DNA of 35,220 nt from Clostridiales bacterium. GTDB taxonomy: Bacteria; Bacillota; Clostridia; Christensenellales; UBA3700. The notes under the pieces are model-generated. The model saw nothing but the letters and a program-made list of their open reading frames with translations. It ran no database searches and had not been told where the DNA came from. Numbering within the stretch: the stretch's first letter is position 1; every line of letters starts with the position of its first letter. The translations under genes and the position numbers were made by a program. The stretch is from contig JAAVHQ010000029.1 in NCBI GenBank assembly GCA_014799645.1, positions 29,661 to 64,880 on the forward strand. The letters are read 5' to 3'. Shown one piece after another: positions 15,758 through 23,600 of this stretch.

Positions 15758-15820
15758 TAATTAATGCGCATTAATTTACACGCGTTTGCGCAATGCATTT
15801 TTTGATAAAAAAGTCAAATA

Positions 15821-15848
15821 AAATGAGGTGAAAAAACCTCATTTTTTT
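15821..15848 (+). terminator. Intrinsic terminator before the VirD4-like operon
   Basis: Stem AAATGAGGT / ACCTCATTT with a six-base loop and a T7 run. It isolates the 15098 gene from the next operon. Confidence 0.85.
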
Positions 15849-15860
15849 GTCGAAAAAATG

Positions 15861-15893
15861 TTGACAAGAATTGCTTAATTGTTGTAGTATAAT
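15861..15893 (+). promoter_or_regulatory. Promoter of the pseudo-AAA+/VirD4-like operon
   Basis: A consensus TTGACA (15861-15866) is followed at 18 bp by TAGTAT (15885-15890), which overlaps a perfect TATAAT at 21 bp (15888-15893). A small CCCTT/AAGGG hairpin (15901-15914) lies in the leader. The start codon at 15959 has AAAGGAG upstream. Confidence 0.65.
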
Positions 15894-15958
15894 TTCCTCA
15901 CCCTTGAAAAAGGGGGTTGAAAATAATTAGGAAAATAACTTAAGAAAGGAGTATAGAT

Positions 15959-17575
15959 ATGTTAAAAGCAACAACAGAATTATTTATGTCGGAATACTTT
16001 TTGACAAAAGCAATTCTCGGCAAGTATTTGGAAAATGACGAAAACTTGTTTTATTCAATGAGCAAGATTTTCTTGATTTCCGAATCTGAGGCAAAAAGAC
16101 TTTACGGCTTGACGAATAACGATATAGCCAAAGGTATAACAACAGCAAAGGATTTTATGCAACATCAGCGTATGGAGAAGTATTCGGCGCTTACCGGTTC
16201 GGCAAAAAACTCTAACGCGGAGTGGGAAGAAGTGGCTAGAATTAAAGGTAACGCTATTCTTTTTGCGACGGCTTCTAAGTTGGTATCCGATGCGGATTCA
16301 TCTAGGAACGTGGTCTACAACGCGCTATCGAATGCGGTGGCAAGCGGACTTGTATTTGCGACGCGTATTATGGGAGTTTTGCAATGCGAGGGGATATTCC
16401 TAGGCAAGAACGAGGAAGCCGGCGTCAAGAAATTGGCGAAGGCTGCGAATTGGAACGATTGCGTAAGCACGCTCGCGCTTTTGCATTATTGCACTGATAA
16501 CAGGGATTATAATATGGCTCGACTACGTCAAGTGGTGGCGGATTCTCCGTTTGAAGAGTTGTACGCGACAGCGCTCGATTGCTATAACGTGAACGGAACG
16601 GCAGAGATCGAGGGAGTAAGGTTGCTGGAAAAAGCATTTAGTTCTGGGGTATTGAAGAAAGAGGTCTACGACCCACAATACGCAAGAATATTGCACAGCG
16701 CCGCGCTCTCTATCAAAGATAAGGAGCGCGTTATTTTTTCGGGCGACAAAGCTCAACTTTCGACGATAGGCGATTTGCCGTTGAAGTTGACGTTGGACAA
16801 AGTCTCCGCCGTGGATACGTCCGAGTTCCCTTCGCTCGCGCTTAGGCGAAACGACGAAAGGCTCAAGATTGAGCGCGCTTTCAAGAACAGCGATTTGCGC
16901 GGATTGCCGTCGTACCGTCCGATTTGTCTTTGTTGCGAATCCAAGTACGTTCTTAATTCGTACGCTAGAACGTTCGCAAACAAAAGAGAGAATACGCACG
17001 TCGAGATAATAGACGTTGCGGAATTGAGTGAATACGATTTAGAGCCGAGCGCAAACAATATCTTTGTAAGATGCGTTGACGAAGACAAGGACAATCGCTT
17101 TTTGCTTTTCTTCAAGGGAGAGATTTCGGATAGAAGAATGGATGCGGTCAAAGGTATTTTGCAAAGCGCAAGGCGCTCGAAATTCCATTTGAATGCGCCG
17201 GGCGTGACGTTGGATTTGAGCGCGGTATTGCCGATATGTTTTTGCGATAAGGAAAATGCGAAGCTATTGAAACCTTATTGCGACGTGATTCAACTTGCCG
17301 AAACGACAGCCGATGAATTTGCGGACGTCGTGGAAGATATTTTTGCAAGCAAGGAAAAAGTGTACGGTATCGGCAAGATTAAACTCGAAGGCGAAGTATC
17401 GGAAGTATTTGACGGCTTTGACGTAGACACCGCCGAAAAACTCATAGATAGCGCGGTGCGCGCCCGTAGAGAGCAAGGCGCAAATATCACGTTGTCGAAG
17501 GAAATTTTGAAGTCATATTCGGCTGACTATAAAATGCCGAAAATAGGTTTTGGAGGAAACGAAAATGGAAGGTAG
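15959..17575 (+). CDS. Helical-repeat protein with a degenerate (pseudo-) AAA+ domain
   Basis: This 538-residue soluble protein has two parts. Residues ~60-230 form helical hairpins with Sel1/TPR-like spacing (GVKKLAKAANWNDCVSTLALLHYC). Residues ~300-525 have the order of secondary structure of a Clp-type AAA+ module: a strand-loop where the P-loop should be (PICLCCESKYVLNSYARTF, with no GxxGxGK), a Walker-B-like strand RFLLFFKG lacking DE, a sensor-1-like strand TLDLSAVLPICFCDKEN, then the lid helices DTAEKLIDSAVRARREQG. I therefore infer an ATPase-dead AAA+ relative. It starts at ATG 15959 after AAAGGAG and overlaps the VirD4-like gene by 11 bp, implying coupled translation and a physical partnership. 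I know no named family; the AAA+ reading is moderate, the lack of catalytic motifs is clear. Confidence 0.7.
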   Translation: MLKATTELFMSEYFLTKAILGKYLENDENLFYSMSKIFLISESEAKRLYGLTNNDIAKGITTAKDFMQHQRMEKYSALTGSAKNSNAEWEEVARIKGNAILFATASKLVSDADSSRNVVYNALSNAVASGLVFATRIMGVLQCEGIFLGKNEEAGVKKLAKAANWNDCVSTLALLHYCTDNRDYNMARLRQVVADSPFEELYATALDCYNVNGTAEIEGVRLLEKAFSSGVLKKEVYDPQYARILHSAALSIKDKERVIFSGDKAQLSTIGDLPLKLTLDKVSAVDTSEFPSLALRRNDERLKIERAFKNSDLRGLPSYRPICLCCESKYVLNSYARTFANKRENTHVEIIDVAELSEYDLEPSANNIFVRCVDEDKDNRFLLFFKGEISDRRMDAVKGILQSARRSKFHLNAPGVTLDLSAVLPICFCDKENAKLLKPYCDVIQLAETTADEFADVVEDIFASKEKVYGIGKIKLEGEVSEVFDGFDVDTAEKLIDSAVRARREQGANITLSKEILKSYSADYKMPKIGFGGNENGR

Positions 17576-19259
17576 AAATAACATCCTTGAAGGATATGAA
17601 AATATGAACTACGTTCATTACGCCGATTCGGCAAGTTTGCCGAATACGGTGGCTTACGACGAGCTTGGTAAAAAGGCAATGTCGGGAGTGCTGAAAGCAA
17701 ATTTACATATAGACGGTAGGCTAATTCAAAGCTATACCGCGCAGGAAAATCACGTCGGAGTAATCGCAGGTACGCGTCTGGGTAAGACAACGTCTTACGT
17801 TATTCCCACGATTCTTTCTTTCGCGAAGCAAGCGATGAAAAGAAGTATGATGATTTCCGATCCCAAAGGCGAGATTTACCGTCACACGGCGGAAACTCTT
17901 CGCGAAGAGGGATACAAAGTCATCTTGCTCAATTTCAGAGACCACTTGCATTCCGAGTGTTGGAATATACTTACGCCGATATTTAGGAAGTACAAGAAAA
18001 TCGACAAGCTCCTAGACGAAGTCAGCGTAGTCGAGACGCCCGACGGGGCGAGAAATACGTTCCGCGGACGCGTATATGACAATCAAGAAGAGCTTGACGA
18101 CGATTTGCAACGCGTCAAGGATATGATGCTCGGCGAAGTGGGCAACGATATTGACAATCTTGGCACTATGTTTGTCGATACCGTAAAGACAAGCGACCCG
18201 TATTGGGAAGACGCCGCGCGCGACGTTTTCAAGGCATTTCTATGGGCAATGTTGGAAGATAGCGATCCCGAAAAATGCGCCCAAACGATTACGGAAGATA
18301 CGTTCTCGTTCAACACCATTTTGACGGCGATAGCTTCGTTTAAGGACGACGACGGCGTATATTATAACGACGGCGGATATTTTTCCAACCGCGAGAATAA
18401 TTCCCGTGCATACGCGTTGGCAAAAAACACCCTTATCGAAAACGGAAGGCCGACTAGAAAATGCGTTATGGGTACGTTGATATCCAAGCTGTCCGTATTC
18501 AACGAAATGATAATTCGCCTCATTACGAGTTGTAATTCGTTTGAAATTTCCGAGATCATCGGCGAACCGATAGCGATATTTATCGACTATCGCGACGAGA
18601 TAAAAGCGCACTACAAACTGATAAGTTTGTTTGTTCAAGACGCGTATAGATTTTTGATAGAGCAGGCGAACGCAAAGCCGAACGGCAAATTGGACGTGCC
18701 TTTCTATTTCATTCTCGACGAGTTTGGCAACTTTCCGGCGTTGAGAGACTTTGAGACGACGATTTCCGCTTGCGCGGGACGCAATATCTTTTTTATCTTG
18801 ATTATTCAATCCTACGCTCAACTCGACAGCGTTTACGGCGCGTCGGTAGCGGAGATTATCAGAGACAATTTGAACGTGCATATCTTTTTCGGAAGCAACA
18901 ATCCAAGCACGCTGGATATGTTTTCCAAAGAGTGTGGAATGCAAACGCGAATATCGCCTTTGAGCGCGCTCAACGGCAAGGGCTCTGAAATCGACACTTA
19001 TCATATCGAGACGATACCGCTAGTTCCAAGAAGTATGCTGTCGCACTTCCAACACGGCGAGTGTATAATTACTGAAGCCAACAGCGGCTACGTTATGTTC
19101 TCCAAGCTCGAACGCTACTATTTATGCGACGAGTTCAAAGACTTGAAACTTGCATCCGAAAAAGAATACTTATGCAATATCAATCCGTTCGACAAGCGTT
19201 ATACCTACGTGATGCCAAAGCCTCAACCGAGGAAAGCGCGTAATCCGTTTAGTTTTTAA
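17565..19259 (+). CDS. Soluble VirD4/TraG-like coupling ATPase
   Basis: I use ATG 17565, eight bases after GGAGG and overlapping the previous gene; TTG 17550 is less likely. The 564 residues carry a P-loop AGTRLGKT (68-75) followed by the family's DPKGEIYRHTAETLREEGYKVILLNFRD, a Walker B FILDEFGNFPAL (D385, E386) with the TraG-type F-G-N-hp extension, and IIQSYAQLDSVYG and EIIRDNLNVHIFFGSNN, the VirD4 sensor motifs. VirD4 proteins are hexameric motors that bring DNA or protein to a type IV channel. Unlike VirD4, there is no N-terminal membrane anchor. No relaxase, VirB4 or channel genes are in the window, so this motor seems to serve something else or to be a stand-alone remnant. Family call is firm, role unknown. 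Confidence 0.88.
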   Translation: MEGRNNILEGYENMNYVHYADSASLPNTVAYDELGKKAMSGVLKANLHIDGRLIQSYTAQENHVGVIAGTRLGKTTSYVIPTILSFAKQAMKRSMMISDPKGEIYRHTAETLREEGYKVILLNFRDHLHSECWNILTPIFRKYKKIDKLLDEVSVVETPDGARNTFRGRVYDNQEELDDDLQRVKDMMLGEVGNDIDNLGTMFVDTVKTSDPYWEDAARDVFKAFLWAMLEDSDPEKCAQTITEDTFSFNTILTAIASFKDDDGVYYNDGGYFSNRENNSRAYALAKNTLIENGRPTRKCVMGTLISKLSVFNEMIIRLITSCNSFEISEIIGEPIAIFIDYRDEIKAHYKLISLFVQDAYRFLIEQANAKPNGKLDVPFYFILDEFGNFPALRDFETTISACAGRNIFFILIIQSYAQLDSVYGASVAEIIRDNLNVHIFFGSNNPSTLDMFSKECGMQTRISPLSALNGKGSEIDTYHIETIPLVPRSMLSHFQHGECIITEANSGYVMFSKLERYYLCDEFKDLKLASEKEYLCNINPFDKRYTYVMPKPQPRKARNPFSF

Positions 19260-19272
19260 GTGAGGTAATACT

Positions 19273-20058
19273 ATGAATGCAATGGAGATAATCGACTATA
19301 TCAAACAATGTGGCAGGATTGAAATTCCCTCAATGCAGTTGCAGTTGGGCATCACTTATAAGGAAGCGAAATCTATCGTAGACGACTTGCTTGAAAAATG
19401 TCAACTCGTCTATGAGAATGGTTTGAGTTACGTATACTTAGAAACGTTGGACAAAAACAGTGAGGAAAAGTCGGACGAGGAACAAGATAATGACGAGGAA
19501 GATGAAGACGAAGAAGATGAGGAAGAGGACTTTGACGATGAGTATGAATCCGAATTCGAAAAATTCCTTGAAGAGCAAGATGAATACGAGAACGACGACG
19601 AAGAAGATAAGAAGAAATTTAAGGCGCATATTGACGAATCCGAAACTCAAGATATTTATAAAGCGTTTAGAAGGGCGAAGACGTTTAATGATATTGAAAG
19701 TCATATTAGACGTATCTCGGCAAAGCGAAGAGAGGCAATTCAAAATCTTGACAACGTTTTGGATAAACTCATTTTGGAAAAACAAAAACCGATTTCAGCC
19801 AATTACCGTCCTCAGCATACGTTGTGGGAGGATGGCCTTGAGTTTATGGAAGCGGTAGATGAAAGATTGGAAAGGCTAATTAAATCGGATAGGAAGATGG
19901 GAAGAAAAGGCGCGATCAAAAAGGCGTCAGCGTACTTAGAAGCCGTGAAAGACACGTGTGATGGGAAGATGGCGCAAGTCTACGAAAGACTAGTCTACGA
20001 AATCATAAACACGAGCGACTATACTTACGCGCAAATGAAAAAACAAATTTGGGAGTAA
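19273..20058 (+). CDS. Winged-helix (FtsK-gamma-like) protein with a long acidic linker
   Basis: The 261-residue protein starts at ATG 19273 behind GAGGT, 13 bp after the VirD4-like gene. Residues 1-58 (MEIIDYIKQCGRIEIPSMQ, then ITYKEAKSIVDDLLEKCQLV and a beta wing YENGLSYVYL) have the helix pattern of the FtsK gamma winged-helix domain, which reads orienting DNA motifs for that translocase. Residues ~63-115 are almost pure Glu/Asp (an acidic low-complexity linker). The C-terminal half is helical and basic, with KRREAIQNLDNVLDKLILEK and a final repeat-like helix pair. The link with a VirD4/FtsK-type motor suggests a DNA or substrate adaptor encoded as a separate chain. This is a structural analogy read by eye and needs profile comparison; nothing else is recognised. 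Confidence 0.6.
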   Translation: MNAMEIIDYIKQCGRIEIPSMQLQLGITYKEAKSIVDDLLEKCQLVYENGLSYVYLETLDKNSEEKSDEEQDNDEEDEDEEDEEEDFDDEYESEFEKFLEEQDEYENDDEEDKKKFKAHIDESETQDIYKAFRRAKTFNDIESHIRRISAKRREAIQNLDNVLDKLILEKQKPISANYRPQHTLWEDGLEFMEAVDERLERLIKSDRKMGRKGAIKKASAYLEAVKDTCDGKMAQVYERLVYEIINTSDYTYAQMKKQIWE

Positions 20059-20061
20059 ATT

Positions 20062-20409
20062 ATGGCTAAGCATTTTATGAAATTAAATTCCGAGCCTTTC
20101 GATAAAATAAAAGACGGCTTAAAGACCTACGAACTTCGCTTATATGACGAGAAACGTAAGCTCATTAAAATCGGCGACTTCATCGAATTCACAAAACTTG
20201 GCAGTACTGAAAAATGTACTGTTAGAGTAACCGATTTACGTCTCTTTGGTAGTTTTGAAGAATTATATGCCACACTCCCTTTACAACAATGCGGTTATAC
20301 ATTGGACGAACTTGAAAAAGCAAGTCCGACGGATATGGAAAAATACTATTCCAAAGAAGAGCAAGCGCGCTATGGCGTAATCGCAATAAAAATTGTCTTT
20401 TATTGTTGA
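20062..20409 (+). CDS. ASCH-domain protein
   Basis: This 115-residue protein begins MAKHFMKLNSEPFDKIKDGLKTYELRLYDEKR; the KLNSEPFDKIKDGLKTYELR segment is the standard ASCH-domain entry, and KIGDFIEFTKLG plus CTVRVTDLRLFGSFEEL complete the small beta barrel. ASCH domains are PUA-like folds predicted to bind RNA, some with nucleoside hydrolase or amidohydrolase activity. The start ATG follows TGGGAG and lies 3 bp after the previous stop codon, so it belongs to the same operon. Its role beside a VirD4-like ATPase is not apparent. It may be a passenger. Confidence 0.85.
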   Translation: MAKHFMKLNSEPFDKIKDGLKTYELRLYDEKRKLIKIGDFIEFTKLGSTEKCTVRVTDLRLFGSFEELYATLPLQQCGYTLDELEKASPTDMEKYYSKEEQARYGVIAIKIVFYC

Positions 20410-20429
20410 AAAAGTCGAAAAATATTGTA

Positions 20430-20469
20430 ATGTAAACTAAAGTTGACGCAATGTAAACTAAAGTTGACA
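20430..20469 (+). repeat. Pair of 21-bp-period direct repeats (copy 2)
   Basis: The units at 20430-20448 and 20451-20469 match the doublet at 8447-8486 almost base for base. The core AAAGTTGAC is at 20439-20447 and 20460-20468, again with a 12-bp gap. A possible -10 (TAGAAT, 20503-20508) lies 34 bp downstream of the last core base, nearly the same distance as in copy 1. It stands between the ASCH gene and the second giant gene. Confidence 0.75.
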
Positions 20470-20505
20470 AGAGTTTGCTTGAAATAATTAAGGCGGTTGT
20501 AATAG

Positions 20506-20541
20506 AATTAAGCGGATTGAATTTACCGCTTAATTTTTTTT
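20506..20541 (+). terminator. Strong hairpin terminator upstream of the second giant gene
   Basis: A 10-bp perfect stem AATTAAGCGG / CCGCTTAATT with a 10-nt loop runs into a T8 stretch. It would end transcription arriving from the ASCH gene. Its left arm overlaps the candidate -10 of the next gene, so a transcript starting there would lack the left arm and escape termination. Confidence 0.85.
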
Positions 20542-20620
20542 ATGTGTGAAAAATAAAGAAAATAAATTTATTTATGTTTTTGTAAGTCTCTTGCTCGCAA
20601 AGGCATAAGAAGGAGAAAAT

Positions 20621-23600
20621 ATGCAAACCAAAAGAAGAAGCATTACAAGCGTTTTGGCAGTTGTCATAATGCTTGTAGCGACGGTGTTGGGTTTTGCTTT
20701 AAGCAAGACTAATACCGCAAGTGGTAGCGAAGCGTTTGAGCCGGTCAAACTTGACTCGACGAACGTAAGCACTTATGCAACGTCAGGGTATGAAGATTTT
20801 TCTAATTACACGGACAAAGAATTGCCTGACACAATCAATAAGGATAATATAAGCCAATATGTCCCTATTGACAAATTCAACAAAGACGGAACGACGATTT
20901 ACAACGGTCGAAACTACGGTTTTGTTATTTATTCGAGCGCAAAGACAAACCACGTTTTGTTGTTCAAAGAAACGTATAATAAGACAGGTGAGGATCAGTA
21001 TGAAGTCGAATTCAAGGTGTTGTATACCAATTCGTTCTTTAAGAGCGGAAATTCAATATTGAATGCATACAGCCCGTATACTATTGCATTGTCCAACGTG
21101 AATATAAGTGAATTTATTTTGGATGTGGATATGCAAAAGAATATTGTGAACCCGTCTTATAGTGATTCTAATAAAGATTTGAAGAGCGCGTATTTTACTC
21201 ATGCTGGATTGAGCGGTGATGTAAGTTATTTGGACAAAGACAAGACGAGCGACAACGTTTTGATATCATTGATAGATATAGATAGGAACGCGAACTTTGA
21301 CGAAACTCTCGCTTATGATATTGCTGATTTGACGGTCAATGCTGAAAGTTACAAAAACTATCTTGCTAGTACGACTCTCGGACATAGCCCGTATTACTTG
21401 TATTATAATATTAATAGCACTAGAAGAAGTATAAATGTGGCAATGAATGCAGGCGCGGACGACTTTTTGGCGTATAAGAGCGGTAATCAAAATTATCTCA
21501 AAGCGTCATTCAAATTAGTTTCCTACTATAATAATAGTTATTATATTTACAACAATATATCTTTCGACGTATGTCTTTATAATGCATTAACAGTAAGTCA
21601 TAAGGAAAGAATATCTTCTCAAAGCGTATTTTCGCTTAGTGAGGACACGGATTCTAATTACGGCATTTTGGATAGAAGCGGCGACGGCTATACTTTGACG
21701 GAATATCAAAGGTTTACGCCGATGCTCTATAACGACAACGTATTCAAGTTTATGCCCGATAAGGCAAAAAAATACAAGTTCACTACTCCCGAAGGCTATT
21801 ACGCTACGGTTGGAGATAATGCGTCTAATTCTGACAACGTCTTTGCAGTCGGCTCGCAAGGCGGAGTAGTAGGTTTTACTACCGAAGTTGGCGGTAAAAC
21901 AAGCGGAAATCTTCATGGCGAAAGATTGGTTGCGCAAGACTTTATCGGCGGAAATTTCACTTTTGCAAATATCGGTATTGAAAGAGCGCAAGAATTGAAG
22001 TTGGGAGCGACAAATCTTGATTCGGAAATTCCCACTTATAGAGCAGTAAAGACAAGTGAAATTACCAATGACCTTTACGTTTTGGACACGATGGGATACG
22101 TCGATTCAATCGACTTGCATATTCTTGACGAGGATATGAATATCGTGCAAACATCTACGAAATATGGTAAAGACCTTGTCATCAATTATCCAATGTCGGC
22201 AGATAAGAAATACTATATCGTCTGCGACAATGAAGATTACACGGCTCAAGCCTTGAACTTTGCAAACAAAGGCGAGTTGCTTTTGGGCGCAAGCGAATAT
22301 CAAAATATCGAGAACTTGTATTATAAGTACGATGTTCCTAAGTATACGCAATACTATAAGACCTTTGCTAAGCAAATTATTGACAGTCAAGGCGACGTAG
22401 TGGCTATAAATGACGGCGACGCTTTCTTGGAAGCGGGAAAGACTTATTATTTGGAATCGGGCTCTACAAGACTTATGACGAGTATATCCGACTCTTATAT
22501 TAATAAAGTAACCACTTTGGGCGAAACATTTGAATGTTCGGTGAACTACAACGAAGTATTTGAATTTGTCCCAAAAGTAAGCGCGCAATTTAAGTTTGTA
22601 GACGGAACGTACGATATTTATCGCAATTGGACGCTCTTAGCGGAAGACGAGCGTGAATGGTATGTCAATGAGGGCGAAATCCCATATCAATTTGTAAAAA
22701 GACAAAAGGGCGGAGCGTTCACTATGGATATGGAAGCCGAGGAATTAAACTTCGGTCTCAATATTTTGAATTTGACGGCAGTAAACGGAAGAAATCAGTT
22801 CTATTACGATTCCGAAGAGAAGATGAGAATAGATTATACGATTATGCCTTCCAATAACGTTTATATTTATGATTCTACGCTCAACTCTCCAGTATATGAC
22901 CACGGCTATGCGATTTCTAAGGGTAGAATTTATATTATCATAGAGGGAAGCGGAGAATGCGCAATTACGCTTGAAGAGTATTTGCAACCTCTCAACGTAG
23001 AATTGCGTGTAGACGGAGAGAAGTACGATTATGACGGAGTATTCTACTACGGCAAGGATTTCACTTTGCCGGTATTGACAAAAGAGCGTTACGTCTTCCT
23101 CGGTTGGAAGAACGGCGACGAATTCGTCACTGACGCCAACGGTCAAAGCATTGTGGAACTTAAAGACGATGCAGTCTTGACAGCGTGTTTTGAGTTGCGC
23201 GGAGCAGTAGTCCAAGTAAATTCCAACGATAAAACGTTCTGGTGGGACGGTGAAAAAATGACGCTTGATGGAGAGATCAAAGTATTCATGGACTGCGACG
23301 TAGATAGTATTCGTCAAGCGGTGATTGAGACTTTTGAAAATACTCCCGAATGTATAAAGGAAGGATATTACACAAGCAGTTTTGTGTTTACTCTCACTTC
23401 TAGTGACGAAGATACCGATTACTATTCCTTGACACCGACTTGGTCAATAGAAGAGTATAAAGTTACGTTTATTATAAATGGCAAAACTTATGCAATGACG
23501 GAAAGCGTGCAATATGGGGCAACAATTACGACGAAAAATTTCCCCGCAGAGGTATTTGAGACGAGCAATTCGGAATATTATATTGCGGATTGGCAAATCG

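Noticed and set aside
15959..19259. Complete conjugative element or type IV secretion system
   Set aside because: Apart from the VirD4-like ATPase there is no relaxase, VirB4, VirB6, pilin or integrase in the window.
8447..20469. A confirmed transposon bounded by the repeat doublets
   Set aside because: No transposase or istB gene is seen and no target-site duplication is evident. It remains only an alternative reading.
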